Assembly: GCA_036785705.1 (NCBI GenBank)
Contig: JAWUZG010000015.1
Coordinates: 372,001-436,000, forward strand
Direction of reading: 5' to 3'
From: Acanthornis magna
Taxonomy: Eukaryota; Chordata; Aves; Passeriformes; Acanthizidae
DNA length: 64,000 nucleotides
Below the pieces are notes generated by a model. The model searched no databases. It was not told where the DNA came from and saw nothing but the letters and a program-made list of their open reading frames with translations. Below are positions 30,606 through 44,569 of the stretch, piece after piece. Position 1 is the first letter of the stretch. Each line of letters begins with the position of its first letter. The position numbers and the translations under genes are program-made.

Positions 30606-33600
30606 TTAGACCCTGCAACGGCCAACAGCATTTGGACACTGGGGTTTAGGCCCTGCAACGGCGTACAGCCTTTGGACGCTGGGGTTTAGATCCTGCAAAA
30701 ACCAAGGGCCTTTCGACACTGCGATTTGGACCCTACAACGGCCAACTACCTTTGGAAACAGGGGTTTAACCTGGCAATGGCCAACGGCCTTTGAACATCG
30801 GCGTTCAGACCCTGAAATGCCAACGGCCTTTGGACACTGGGGTTTAGACCCTGGAAAGGCCACGATTGCATGGATACTAGGGTTTAGACCCTGCAAAGGC
30901 CAACGGCCTTTGGACAGTGGAATTTAGATCGTGGAAAGGTCAACCGACTTTGTACAGCGAGGTTTAGACCCTGCAAAAGCCAACGACCTTTGGACACTGG
31001 GGTGTTGACCCTGTAAAGGCCAACGGCCTTTGGAGAGCGGAGTTTAGACCCTTCAAATGCCAACGGCTTTTGGACGCTGGAGTTTAGACCCCACAAAGCC
31101 GAAGAGCCCATGGACACTGGAGTTTAGACCCAGCAAAGGCCAATGGCCTTTGTACAGCAGGGTTTAGACCCTGCAAAAGCAAACGGCCTTTGGACACTGC
31201 GGTTTAGACCCGGCAAAGGCCAACGGCCTTTGGACATTGGGGTTTAGACCCTGCAAAGCCCAACGACATTTGGACACTGGGGTTTAGACCCTGCATAGGC
31301 CAACGGCCTTTGGACATTGGAGTTTAGACCCTGCAACGGCCAACTACCTTTGGACACTGGGGTTTTGACCTTGCAAAGGCCAACGAACATTGGAGAGCGG
31401 AGCTTAAACTCTGCAAAGGCCAACGGCCTTTCCACAGCAGGGTTTACACTGTGCAAAGGCCAATAGCCTTTGTACAGAGTGGTTAAGACCCTGCAAAGGC
31501 CAACAGGCTTTGGTCACTGGGGTTTAGACCCTGCAATGGCAAAGGGCCTTTGGACGCTGTGGTTTAGACCCTGCAACAGCGTACAGTCTTTGGACACTGG
31601 GGTTTCAACCCTGCAAAGGCCAACAGCCTTTCGACACAGGGGTTTTGACCCTGCAACGGCGTACCACCTTTGGACACTGGGATTTAGACCCTGCATAGGC
31701 CAACTACCTTTGGACAGTGGGGTTTAGACCCTGCAACGGCCAGTGGCCTTTAGACACTGGGATTTAGGCCCTGCAAAGGCCAACTACCTTTGGACACGGG
31801 GGTTTCGACCTTGCAAAGGCCAACAAACATTGGAGAGCGGAGCTTAAACTCTGCAAAGGCCAACAGCCTTTCTACAGCAGGGTTTACACTGTGCAAAGGC
31901 CAATAGCCTTTGTACAGCGTGGTTAAGACCCTGCAAAGGCCAACAGGCTTTGGTCACTGTGGTTTAGACCCTGCAAAGGCCAACGGCCTTTGTACAGCAG
32001 GGTTTAGACCCTGCAAAAGCAAACGGCCTTTGGACACTCGGGTTTAGACCCGGCAAAGGCCAACGGCCTTTGGACATTGGGGTTTCGACCCGGCAAAGGC
32101 CAACGGCCTTTGGACATTGGGGTTTAGACCCTGCAAAGGCCAACGGCCTTTAGACAGTGGGGTTTAGACCCTGCAAAGCCCAATGACATTTGGACACTGG
32201 GGTTTAGACCCTGCATAGGCCAACGGTTTTTGGACATTGGAGTTTAGACCCTGCAACGGCCAATGGCCTTTAGACACTGGGATTTAGACCCTGCAAAGGC
32301 CAACTACCTTTGGACACGGGGGTTTCGACCTTGCAAAGGCCAACAAACCTCGGAGAGCGGAGCTTAAACTCTGCAAAGGCCAACAGCCTTTCTACAGCAG
32401 GGTTTACACTGTGCAAAGGCCAATAGCCTTTGTACAGCGTGGTTAAGACCCTGCAAAGGCCAACAGGCTTTGGTCACTGGGGTTTAGACCCTGCAATGGC
32501 AAAGGGCCTTTGGACACTGTGGTTTAGACCCTGGAAAGGCCAAGATCATATGGATACAAGGGTTTAGACCCTGGAAAGACCAAGATCATATGGATACAAG
32601 GGTTTAGACCCTGCAAAGGCCAACGGCTTTTGGACACTGGGGTTTCACCCCCTCCAAAGTCCAACGGACTTTCGACAGCGGGGTTTTAACCCTGCAAAGC
32701 CCAAGAGCCCATGGAGACAGAGGTTTTGACCTGAAGAAGGCCAACGGCCTTTGGACAGCATGGTATAGACCCTGCCAAGGCCAACAGCATTTGGACACTG
32801 GGGTTTAGACCCTGCAAAAGCCAACAGCCATTAGACAGCGGGGTTTAGACCCTGCCATGGCAAACGACCTTTGGACACTGGGGTTTAGATGCTGGAAAGG
32901 CGAACAGGCTTTGGAGGACGGGGTTTGGACCTGCAAAGGCCAACGGCATTTGGACACTGGAGTTTAGACCCTGCAAAGGCCAAAACCTTTGGACACTGGG
33001 GTTTTGATCCTGCAAAGGCCAACAGCCTTTAGACACTGAGATTTAGACCCTGCAAAGGCAAACTACCTTTGGACAGCGGGGTTTAGACCCTGCAAAGTCC
33101 AACGGACTTTGTGCACTGGGGTTTAGACCCTTGAAAGGCCAATGGCCTTGCAAAGCGCAAGAGCCCATGGACACAGGGGTTTAGACCATGAAAAGGCCAA
33201 GGGCCTTTGGACACTCGGGTTTAGTCCCTGCAAAGGCCAACAGCCTTTGGTCACTGGGGTTTAGACCCTGGAAAGGCCAACAGCGTTTGGTCACTGGGGT
33301 TTAGACGCTGCAAAGGCCAACGGCCTTTGGACACTGGGGTTTAGACTCTGCAAAGGCCAACGGACTTTCGGCAGCGCGGTTTTGACCCTGCAAAGCCCAA
33401 GAGCCCGTGGACACTGAGGTATATACCCGAAGAAGGCCAACGGCCTTTGGACAGCATGGTTTAGACCATGCAAAGGCCAACAGCATTTGGACACTGGGGT
33501 TTAGATCCTACAAAGGCCAATGGCGTTGAACACTGGGCTTTAGACCCTACAAAGGCCAACGGCCTTTAGACAGCGGGGTTTATACCCTGCAAAGGCCAAC

Positions 33601-34099
33601 GGCCTATGGACACTGGGGTTTAGACCCTGCAACGGCCAACTGCCTTTGGACTCTGTGGTTTAGACCCTGCAACAGCGTACAGTCTTTGGACACTGTGATT
33701 TAGACCCTGCAAAGGCCAACGGCCTTTGGACACAGGGGTTTTGACCCTGCAACGGCGTACCACCTTTGGACACTGGGATTTAGACCCTGCATAGGCCAAT
33801 TACCTTTGGACAGTGGGGTTTAGACCCTGCAAAGTACAATGGCCTTTGGAGAGATGAGTTTAGACTCTGCAAAGCCCAACGGCCTTTCTACAGCAGGGTT
33901 TACAGTGTGCAAAGGCCAACTGCCTCTGTACAGCATGGTTTAGACCCTTCAAAGGCCAACGGCCTTTGGACACAGGAGTTTAGACCCTGCAAAGGCCAAA
34001 GGCCTTTGGTCACTGGGGCTTACGCCCTGCAATGGCGAGGGGCCTTTGGACGCTAAGGCTTAGACCTTGCAAAGGCCAACGGACTTTGGTCACTGGGAT
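30606..34099 (+). repeat. Higher-order satellite segment, 3,494 bp
   Basis: A recognisable series of variant monomers starting here starts again at 34100. In unit 1 the same series starts at 4899, 8393, 10230, 13724 and 15561, giving spacings of 3494, 1837, 3494 and 1837. In unit 3 it starts at 50979, 54432 and 56269; the first spacing is 3453 because of the missing monomer. Finer nested periods of 440 and 520 bp (11 and 13 monomers) are visible inside the segment, for example 5641, 6081 and 6601 in unit 1. Confidence 0.85.
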
Positions 34100-35936
34100 T
34101 TAGACCCTGCAACGGCCAACAGCATTTGGACACTGGGGTTTAGGCCCTGCAACGGCGTACAGCCTTTGGACGCTGGGGTTTAGATCCTGCAAAAGCCAAG
34201 GGCCTTTCGACATTGCGATTTGGACCCTCCAACGGCCAACTACCTTTGGAAACAGGGGTTTAACCCGGCAAAGGCCAACGGCCTTTGAACATCGGCGTTC
34301 AGACCCTGAAATGCCAACGGCCTTTGGACACTGGGGTTTAGACCCTGGAAAGGCCACGATTGTATGGATACTAGGGTTTAGACCCTGCAAAGGCCAACGG
34401 CCTTTGGACAGTGGAATTTAGATCGTGGAAAGGTCAACCGACTTTGTACAGCGAGGTTTAGACCCTGCAAAAGCCAACGACCTTTGGACACTGGGGTGTT
34501 GACCCTGTAAAGGCCAACGGCCTTTGGAGAGCGGAGTTTAGACCCTTCAAATGCCAACGGCTTTTGGACGCTGGAGTTTAGACCCCACAAAGCCGAAGAG
34601 CCCATGGACACTGGAGTTTAGACCCAGCAAAGGCCAACGGCCTTTGTACAGCAGGGTTTAGACCCTGCAAAAGCAAACGGCCTTTGGACACTGCGGTTTA
34701 GACCCTGCAAAGGCCAACGGCCTTTAGACAGTGGTGTTTAGACCCTGCAAAGCCCAACGACATTTGGACACTGGGGTTTAGACCCTGCATAGGCCCACAG
34801 CCTTTGGACACTGGAGTTTAGACCCTGCAACAGCCAATGGCCTTTAGACACTGGGATTTAGACCCTGCAACGGCCAACTACCTTTGGACACTGGGGTTTT
34901 GACCTTGCAAAAGCCAACGAACATTGGAGAGCGGAGCTTAAACTCTGCAAAGGCCAACGGCCTTTCCACAGCAGGGTTTACACTGTGCAAAGGCCAATAG
35001 CCTTTGTACAGCGTGGTTAAGACCCTGCAAAGGCCAACAGGCTTTGGTCACTGGGGTTTAGACCCTGCAATGGCAAAGGGCCTTTGGACACTGTGGTTTA
35101 GACCCTGCAAAGGCCAACGGCCTTTGGACACTGGGGTTTCAACCCTGCAAAGGCCAACGGAATTTCGACAGCGGGGTTTTGACCCTGCAAAGCCCAAGAG
35201 CCCGTGGACACTTAGGTTTATACCCGAAGAAGGCCAACGGCCTTTGGACAGCATGGTTTAGACCATGCAAAGGCCAACAGCATTTGGACACTGGTGTTTA
35301 GATCCTACAAAGGCCAATGGCGTTGAACACTGGGGTTTAGACCCTACAAAGGCCAACGGCCTATGGACACTGGGGTTTAGACCCTGCAACGGCCAACTGC
35401 CTTTGGACGCTGTGGTTTAGACCCTGCAACAGCGTACAGTCTTTGGACACTGTGATTTAGACCCTGCAAAGGCCAACGGCTTTTGGACACAGGGGTTTTG
35501 ACCCTGCAACGGCGTACCACCTTTGGACACTGGGATTTAGACCCTGCATAGGCCAATTACCTTTGGACAGTGGGGTTTAGACCCTGCAAAGTACAATGGC
35601 CTTTGGAGAGATGAGTTTAGACTCTGCAAAGCCCAACGGCCTTTCTACAGCAGGGTTTACAGTGTGCAAAGGCCAACTGCCTCTGTACAGCATGGTTTAG
35701 ACCCTTCAAAGGCCAACGGCCTTTGGACACAGGAGTTTAGACCCTGCAAAGGCCCAAGGCCTTTGGACATTGGGGTTTAGACCCTGCAAATGCCAACAGC
35801 CTTTGGTCACTGGGGTTTAGACCCTGCAAAGGCCAACAGGCTTTGGTCACTGGGGTTTACACCCTGCAATGGCGAGGGGCCTTTGGACGCTAAGGCTTAG
35901 ACCTTGCAAAGGCCAACGGTCTTTGGTCACTGGGAT
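34100..35936 (+). repeat. Higher-order satellite segment, 1,837 bp
   Basis: Shorter higher-order segment. It opens with the same monomer series as the 3,494-bp segment but lacks the nested duplications that lengthen the other. It ends where the series starts a third time at 35937. In this segment the run of monomers near 34000-34030 has lost two monomers that are present at the corresponding place near 30430-30540. Confidence 0.82.
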
Positions 35937-37015
35937 TTAGACCCTGCAACGGCCAACAGCATTTGGACACTGGGGTTTAGGCCCTGCAACGGCGTACAGC
36001 CTTTGGACGCTGGGGTTTAGATCCTGCAAAAGCCAAGGGCCTTTCGACATTGCGATTTGGACCCTCCAACGGCCAACTACCTTTGGAAACAGGGGTTTAA
36101 CCCGGCAATGGCCAACGGCCTTTGAACATCGGCGTTTAGACCCTGAAATGCCAACGGCCTTTGGACACTGGGGTTTAGACCCTGCAAAGGCCAACGGCCT
36201 TTGGACACTGAGGCTTAGACTCTACATAGGCCTAAGGCATTTGGTCACTGGGATTTAGACCCTGCAAAGGGCAACACCCTTTGGACACTGGGGTTCAGAC
36301 CCTGTAAAGGCCGACGGCATTTGGACACAAAGGTTTAGACCCTGCAAAGGCCAACAGTTTTTGGACATTGGCATCTGGACCCTGCAAAACCCAAGAGCCC
36401 ATGGACACTGGGGTTTAGACCCTGCAAAGGGCAATGGCCTTTGGACACTGGGGTTTATTCCTTGCAAAGGCCGACAGCCTTTGGATACTGGGGTTTAGAC
36501 CCTGCAAAGGCCCACGTCCTTTGGACCCTGGGGTTTCGACCCTGCAAAGGCCAACGGCCTTTCGAGACAGCTAACTGTTCATTGCTTGTGCCAAGGGGCA
36601 GATGGAGTCCTGGCGGGTGAGAGAGAATGCTGCTGCTCTGTTTGTGCCAAGCCCAGCAGGGGCCTGGGTGGGCCTGGGCTGTGCCACAGGCAACAGTTCC
36701 TTTTGGGAATCGCACAGGATTAAGAGTTGGCTGTTCTGGAGCTGGCAGCAGCTTTGGTGCTGGCCGTGGGGAAAGGCCTGGGAGGGAATGGGGGCTCCTG
36801 GCCATCCCAGAGCACACCCACATCTCCCACTCTGTCCCTGTCCCGCTGGAGGCCATGGGCATAAACGAGGGAGCAGCTTTTTGTTGCCTTCTGCTCCGCC
36901 CAATTTACAGCACAGCATCAGCGCTTCCCAGAGACAAGAATGGGTTTCTGCCAGACATCTCCCAGATGATCCCTGGCGGCCCAGAGGAGGCCACGAGGAT
37001 AATAGGAAGATGGGC

Positions 37016-37361
37016 TCCAAGGGCTGGAGACGCTGTGCCAAGGGAAAAGGATGCAAGAGCTGGGGTTGTCCGGCCTGGAGGATGTTCCAGGGTGACCTTA
37101 GAGCCCCTTCCAATGCATGAAGGGGCTGCAAGAGAACTGGAGAAGGACTTTAGCCAGGGGCCCGCAGGGACAGGACAAGGGACAATGGTGTCCCACTGAG
37201 AGAGGGCAGGGTTTGGTGGAATATTGGGAGGGAATTCTTCCCTGTGAGGGTGCTGAGGCCCTGGCACACATTGCCCAGAAAAGCTGTGGCTGCCCCTGGA
37301 TCCCTGGAAGTGTTCAAGGCCAGCTTGGATGGGATTCTGGGCAGCTCCCCTTCTGGTGTTC
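37016..37361 (+). mobile_element. CR1 LINE 3' fragment, sense, unit 2
   Basis: Copy of the element at 16640-16985, carried along with the unit rather than inserted separately (same boundaries). Confidence 0.85.
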
Positions 37362-39043
37362 TTAGAAGAAGTGATGAGACACCTGCCAGCATGTTTGTTT
37401 GTGCTGCTGTCTTAACTACTAGGCCGAAAATATTCCCAAGGAGGGGAGGAAGAGCTCAGCTGGAATTGCTGTGCTCTGGGACAGGCTGGGAAGCATTTAG
37501 AGGTGACGCCTCAGGGGCAGCCATGCAGTCTGAGTGTGCTCTTCCCTCTGCTCTTCCAGGGAGCTCGAGGGCTTTCTCACCAGGGACGTTCCTCCAGAGC
37601 CCCTGAGGTGAGTAAACTGTGCTTGAGCTGGCTTGGATTTTGAAACTGGTTCTCCATGAGTGGGCACCGGTTCTTGTGGGATCAGAAGAGGCATCTCAGG
37701 GGTACATTGCAATAGGAACAGAATACCTGCCTAACAGCTGGCTGTGGGCTTTCAGGTGCAGTTAGACGACAGAGACAGCATGGCTAGTTCCATCACCTGC
37801 CGTGACCGTTCCCAGCGTGCACACTCTGGGAACATCCGCTCAGCTCCAACATCCGCTGATGCACAGCATCCCTTTGAGTCAGTTCGGAAAGCTGCAGAGA
37901 GTGGTGGGCGCTTGCAGAGGCGTTTTGAGCAAATAGAGGAGAAATGCAAGAGATTCAAAAGCTGCCTGCAGCACACAGAAACTCTGATGGAAGGAATTAG
38001 AAGGTGAGCTTTTCCCCCTCCTTCTCCTCCTCCTCCTGTGTTCCAGAGGCAATCTGCTTCCAGGTCCGGGAGTTCTGAGGTGTTCTGGGTGAAGAACTCA
38101 CCTGCCCTACCATGTGTGGGCCTCAGTGTGGCTGTCGAGCATCTTCCTGTCAGGGCTTTTCATGCTCCATTGTGACTCCCAAGACTGTCTGGGAGATGCA
38201 CAGCGATATTGAAATAGAAGACTCATCCCTCTTGCTTTGCTGCTTCCCTGAATCCTGTTCTTTGGCTGCCCCTGTCCAGCCCCTGCATCTCACTGAAGGA
38301 AGGCAAAATCCTGCCTTCCTTTCCCTTTGCCTCTGGAGGACTTCCTTGGGAGGGAAGGAGCAAGGTCTTCCTTAGCCCACTGTCCCCAGCATCATCCTGG
38401 AGTGCTGAAGATGGGATCAGTGACTCTTCAGGCCTCTTCATTCTTCTGACCGGGCTTTGTCTCTGCAGTCACTGTAAAAACTTCAAGAAGTCCAGAGAAA
38501 AGCTGCACTAACCCACGGGAATCCCGGAGCCAAGCGCCTTGTGTCTGCGTCAGAAGAACACCAAGCGGCTGAAGGCAGTGTCAGCCCAATTTGAAAAGGC
38601 GGAGCAGCAGGACAGGATGAAGGTTGGTTTAGGAAATGAGACTGGTTTTCCCTTGAAAACTTGTCTTGCCCCTTCTTGTACAGTGGAGGACTTGGCTGCG
38701 CTCGAGGGAGAAGACCCATCATTGCAGAGTGAGCTGGAAGTCAAGAGGCAGACACTGGAGGAATTGCAGCTTCAGAGGGATCTGCTGGAGCAAGAGAGGG
38801 ATGATGTTAGCAGGGCTCTGGACACCTTATTCCTAGGCAGCGCCTGTGGGAGTGGGAGTTGTGCCAGCCAGATCAGCCCAGATGCTGTTTCTGGCTGTAG
38901 AAAACAGGGACACTGCTGTGCACACCTGGCTCAGGATGGCACACGCATTTCTTAGCCAGGGAGATGCATGTTCATCAGCCAAATGGTAGATGGTTCTGCA
39001 GAATTTGTTACTTTGGGCAGCCACAGAGCCCCTAAAACAGGGG

Positions 39044-39281
39044 ACGGAGCTGGGGAAGGGTCTGGAGCACAGGTGTGACGAGGAGCAGCTGAGGGAGCTG
39101 CGGGGGGCTCAGCCTGGAGAAAAAGAGGCTCAGGGGGCACCTTCTCTCTCTCTACAACTCCCTGTGACAGGAAGGTGCAGCAAGGTGAGGGTTGGGCTCT
39201 GCTCCCAAGGGAGCAAGGGACAGGACAAGAGGAAAAGGCCCCAAGCTGTGCCAGGGGAGGTTTGGATTGGGTATTACAGGA
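39044..39281 (+). mobile_element. CR1 LINE fragment, sense, unit 2
   Basis: Copy of 18668-18905 within unit 2. Confidence 0.85.
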
Positions 39282-42200
39282 GAGCTGTGAGAGAATGGTT
39301 TGTTTCTGATGGTCACCGTCAGACAGTCTCACTTCTGGAGTATGGGCAAGGTTTGGCAAATACACAGCAGAGGTTTTGCTTTTGAAGAAAGGAGCTCAAA
39401 ACCACAGATTAGTCTTCAGGCTTGAATACCACCAAGGGCCATTAGACACCTCTTTTGTTGGTGTGGTTGACTTCTGGACAGGTGAGAACAGACTCTTCCT
39501 TGGTGGCAGGAACACAGCCCTTGGCAAAACACACGTCCGTCAGAAAGCAGAGGAGCAGCTGTGAGCTGAGCTGTTCTGCCCAGGCCAGGAGAGCCCTGAG
39601 CGCTGCTCCCAGGGCTGGCATCTCCTCGGCTCCAGAGCAGACTGAGAGCTCTGTGCCGCAGCTGCTGTGGCTGTGCCCGCTGTAAAGCGAGAGGAGGTGG
39701 CAGCAGCTGCCTCTCTGCCAGCAGCCAGCCCTGCAGCCACAAGGCTGTGGTGTCAGGAAAGAAGAGTTGGAGGAGTTTCAAGGCCTCAGCAGTGCTTGAA
39801 GGCTCATTCTCCCACTGGGCTTTGTTGCCCACATTGTGCTCTGCTCCTGTGTGGAATGCTGTGTAGTTTGGCAGAGGGAGAGTTTGCTCCCTGTTTGTGG
39901 GCTGGCTGTCCAGGAGCTTGCTGTTCAAAGCAGCTCCTGGCCCAAAGCTGGCCATGGGGAGCTGCTCCTGCCGTGCCCAGGCAAGGGGAGGCACCACGTG
40001 GGGGGTTGGATTTGGCCTGGAAAGGAATGGAGCAGGTGAGCAGAGCGGTGGACTAAACTGAGCAGAGTTTTGGACCGAGGGCTGAACAGCAGCTGCCCTG
40101 CTGGTGCTTCGAGGATGCTTTCCGAGACAGAGATTTCTGAGAGACATCTTTTGCAGTATTTGAAATAAGGGAATCATCTCCTCTTTGAATACCCAGCAGG
40201 CTGATGGAGCAGAAGTGGAGCACATGTACTATCCCTCAGAGACCAGCCTGGGACTTAAGCCACCGGTTGCAGCACCAGAAAAGGAGAAGACAGTAAAGGC
40301 TGAATCAACCACTGAGCCCCGGAGAGCTGGCGAGCAGGTAAAGTGGGCTTTCGCTGCCTCTGCAAAGCCTCAGGCTCCTCTGCAACACGACACGTTTGCC
40401 CAGGCTGTCCTTTGGAGTCCTCTGCTTGTTTCCTTCCCTCTCTGTGTCCCTGCTGTGGGCACACCCTTTGGTTTTTCTCTCTCTTGTGGCAGCCCATGGC
40501 TTTCACCAAGGCACCTTCACTCCGCTGCCTCCCTCCCTGGCCCCGTGTCTCCAGACACACACTGGCCTCTCTTGCACAGCCCCCAGCAGGAGCTTTTTGC
40601 CCCCAGTGTTGCCTGGTGCAATTCAGGGTCTCTGCGCAGAGATGTCCTTGCCTGCATGTCCAGAGGTCCTTTTGCTCCATGTTTGCTGACAGGTTTCTCG
40701 GACCTTTTCTCCCATCCAATGTGCAGGTGCAACAAAAAGGGAGGAGTGCCAAGAAAATATTTGGGACATTTGACATCTCGGATGCCAAGAGATTGGATGT
40801 GCCCCAGTCTGCCCAGCACAGCAGGTTGACTTCTGGACAGGTGAGAACAGACTCTTCCTTGGTGGCAGGAACACAGCCCTTGGCAAAACACACGTCCGTC
40901 AGAAAGCAGAGGAGCAGCTGTGAGCTGAGCTGTTCTGCCCAGGCCAGGAGAGCCCTGAGCGCTGCTCCCAGAACTGGCATCTCCTCGGCTCCCGAGCAGA
41001 CTGAGAGCTCTGTGCCGCAGCTGCTGTGGCTGTGCCTGCTGCAAAGCGAGAGGAGGTGGCAGCAGCTGCCTCTCTGCCAGCAGCCAGCCCTGCAGCCACA
41101 AGGCTGTGGTGTCAGGAAAGAAGAGTTGGAGGAGTTTCAAGGCCTCAGCAGTGCTTGAAGGCTCATTCTCCCACTGGGCTTTGTTGCCCACATTGTGCTC
41201 TGCTCCTGTGTGGAATGCTGTGTAGTTTGGCAGAGGGAGAGTTTGCTCCCTGTTTGTGGGCTGGCTGTCCAGGAGCTTGCTGTTCAAATCAGCTCCTGGC
41301 CCAAAGCTGGCCATGGGGAGCTGCTCCTGCCGTGCCCAGGCAAGGGGAGGCACCATGTGGGGGGTTGGATTTGGCCTGGAAAGGAATGGAGCAGGTGAGC
41401 AGAGCGATGGACTAAACTGAGCAGAGTTTTGAACCAAGAGCTGAACAGCAGCTGCCCTGCTGGTGCTTCGAGGATGCTTTCCGAGACAGAGATTTCTGAG
41501 AGACATCTTTTGCAGTATTTGAAATAAGGGAATCATCTCCTCTTTGAATACCCAGCAGGCTGATGGAGCAGAAGTGGAGCACATGTACTATCCCTCAGAG
41601 ACCAGCCTGGGACTTAAGCCACCGGTTGCAGCACCAGAAAAGGAGAAGACAGTAAAGGCTGAATCAACCACTGAGCCCCGGAGAGCTGGCGAGCAGGTAA
41701 AGTGGGCTTTTGCTGCCTCTGCAAAGCCTCAGGCTCCTCTGCAACACGACACGTTTGCCCAGGCAGTGCTTTGGAGTCCTCTGCTTGTTTCCTTCCCTCT
41801 CTGTGTCCCTGCTGTGGGCACACCCTTTGGTTTGTTCTCTCTCTTGTGGCAGCCCATGGCTTTCACCAAGGCACCTTCACTTTGCTGCCTCCCTCCCTGG
41901 CCCCGTGTCTCCAGACACACACTGGCCTCTCTTGCACAGCCCCCAGCAGGAGCTTTTTGCCCCCAGTGTTGTCTGGTGCAATTCAGGGTCTCTGCAGAGA
42001 GATGTCCCTGCCTGCATGTCCAGAGGTCCTTTTGCTCCGTGTTTGCTGACAGGTTTCTCTGACCTTTTCTCTCATCTAATGTGCAGGTACAACATGAAGG
42101 GAGGAGAATCAGAAGTTTTAGGGGAGTCTTCCATCAGGACTACTTTACGTTGCCTGTCTCCCATTCAACTTCTGGAAGTGAAGAGTCCTCGAGTTGCTCA

Positions 42201-42812
42201 GGGAAGCAGCAGCCCTCCTGCTGAGGCATAGCCTGCAGAGAGAGGGGTCAGTTGCCACAGTGTGTGCTTTGTAAATCTCTGTTGGCTTCCTAAGTCCTGT
42301 CAGAAGTTTCCCTCTTAGACCTGTGATGGCTGAGGGTTGTACTTGGGAAGGCTTTGCCAGCCATGAACTGGACTTGTGTCTCAGCTGAGCTCTGTTTGGG
42401 GTCATTGTGGGAGCCTGTTCCTTTCCCCTTCGCCAAGGGCAGAGTGTTGGTGAGGGCTGGACTTGGAGGCTGTGTCTGCCCCGACAGCCGCTACCGTGGG
42501 GCTGCAGATGCTCCTGCCAGCGTGGGCTTGTCTGAGCCAGCCCTTGTGTCTCTTTCAGGTGTCCCTGCTGCTGTCACAGCTTGCTCGAGATGGACAGGAC
42601 GACCTGAAGAGCTGTGCAGGAGCCACCCTCATTGAGTCACAAGGTGCAGACAGGACCTGCTTACTTCCTAAACTTCTCAGAGAGGAGCCACGTTGCAGCT
42701 GGATGCAGTCAGCCTCAGCCTTCGTCAATAGCTCATGTTTCAGAAGTTGTATAGGTGTAATTTAACTTTTATAGAACTGTGTTCTGTAGGATGAAGGATA
42801 TATTTATAGAAA

Positions 42813-42818
42813 AATAAA
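42813..42818 (+). terminator. Poly(A) signal AATAAA, unit 2
   Basis: Same position relative to the last exon-like block as in unit 1. Confidence 0.45.
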
Positions 42819-43173
42819 TAGTTTTTTAGGATCATTATTAAACTCAAAGATCTTTATCAGCATTATTTACTACCCAGTACAGAGAACTGTAACTTCTAGT
42901 ATAGTGCATTATATTTGTAGCAACATTGAAGCACTTCTATTCAAGCCAGCAAAATCCATTCTTAAATCAAGATTGATGCTACTCCCCCAAACCAACGACC
43001 ATGGACAACTATTGCTCTCACCCTCAAGGAGTGACCTTGAGGGGCATCCTCATGGCAGGGAGCAATCTGCAGAAGGGAGACATGTGACATGAGCCATTTT
43101 GGTGAGGGCAGGAGAACCATGCCAGGTGTGGAGCTTTTTCATTTGTCCTTAGGAAACTGCAACCTGTTTTTTC

Positions 43174-44131
43174 TCAGAGTCACCGAATCTCAGGCTGGGT
43201 GAGGTTGGAGGCACCTCTGGCGGTCACCTTGCCCAGCCCCCTGCTCCATCAGGGCCACCCAGAGCTGGCTGCCCAGCATGTGTTCAGGTGGCTTTTGAGT
43301 CTCTCCAGGGATGGAGACTGTACCACCTCCCTGGGCACCTGCACCAGTGCTCGGCCACCCTCAGAGTGCACAAGTGTCTCCTGAGCTCGGAGGGCCCCTC
43401 CCGTGTGCCAGTTTGTGCCCGTGGCCCCCGGGGCTGTCCCTGGGCACCGCTGAGCAGAGCCTGGCCCCGTCCCCTCTGCACCCTGCCCCCGGCTCTTTAT
43501 CCACAGGGATGAGATGCCCTGAGCCTGCTGTGCTCCAGGCTGGGCAGTGCCAGCTCTCTCAGCCTCTCCTCACAGCAGAGATGCTCCAGTCCCTCCATCG
43601 CCTTCATGGCCCTGTGCCGGACTCTCTGCAGTCTGTCCCTGTCTCCTGCAGTGGGCAGCCCAGCTCTGGGCCCAGCACTCCAGGGCTGGCCTCACTGGTG
43701 TGCAGCAGATGGCAAGAAGGGTCCCTTCCCTCTGCCGCCTGGGACACAGCTCCCGGTGCAGCCCAGGACACTGTTCTCCATTGCTGCAGGAGCACAGTGC
43801 TGGCTCCTGGGCATCCTGGTCTCCAGCAGGACCTTGCCAGACTTTAGTTTTACATCTGGATGGCCCCGGCAGATACTGCTGCCCGTGGCTGTTCCTCCCC
43901 AAGGACAGGACTCAGCACTTGTCGTTGAACTGTCACCCTCATTGAACTGCTGTCCCTCTGGAAGGCAGCACTTCTCTCTGCCATATCAGCCACTCCTCCC
44001 GGTTTTGGGAGAGGGCACACTTTGCCCCATCACCCAGTTTACTAACAAAGGTGTCAGAAAGGACTGCACTCAGCACTGTCCTCTGGGGTACACCGCTAGA
44101 CTTTGTGCTACTCATCACCACGCATCCAAGA
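43174..44131 (-). mobile_element. CR1 LINE 3' region, antisense, unit 2
   Basis: Copy of 22798-23755. Substitutions near 43867 remove a stop, so a + frame runs from 43606 to 44337 here but not in unit 1. That is a chance opening, not a gene. Confidence 0.9.
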
Positions 44132-44569
44132 AGGTAGATTTTGTGCAGGGCGACTTTGCTTCTACGTACATATTCAGAAAGATTTGGCAGGATTTACAAC
44201 AGGGATTTCTGTTCCATATTTTATGTGGGAAAAAGTGTCGTGATCCATGCTCCCTCTCACTAGCAGCGGGTAAAGGAAGAGTGGTCCTGTTGTTGGTGAC
44301 AGTGGATGTCACCTGCATAGGAACCGTGCCAGGCTGATGCGACATACTGGGGCAAGGAGCACTGTGAGGGAGGTAAAAGCTGGTGTGTATAGCTCATTTG
44401 AAAACTGTTCTTCAAACCATGAGAGCCCCTATTTTGTGGAGATCAGGAACAGCTCCTGGGCAAGGGCTGAAACTGGGATTCTGGGAGTTCCTTTCCCTCC
44501 CGAGTCAATTTTTCCATTAATGCTGACAGATTGAAGTTGAAACTTGCCCACTTGATAATTCACTCATCT

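Larger units (their letters stand above)
29024..36564 (+). repeat. 40-bp satellite array, unit 2 (about 188 monomers)
   Basis: Same array as in unit 1 without the 5,331-bp duplication; 7,541 bp long. It starts with the same degenerate monomers and ends at the same monomer, immediately followed by GAGACAGCTAACTG. One copy of the doubled ATCATATGG marker monomer has GGAAAGACC (near 32573), a difference private to this unit. Confidence 0.98.
37560..42818 (+). pseudogene. Coiled-coil-type gene remnant, unit 2
   Basis: Copy of 17184-22442. Blocks at 37560-37607, 37756-38003, 38469-38622, 38682-38836, 40197-40337, 40727-40840, 41556-41696, 42087-42224 and 42559-42765. All stops described for unit 1 are shared (TAA at 38509-38511, TGA at 42222-42224). 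Confidence 0.55.

Noticed and set aside
43606..44337. 243-codon plus-strand frame in unit 2
   Set aside because: It lies antisense in the CR1 element and exists only because of substitutions near 43867; unit 1 is interrupted at the same place.
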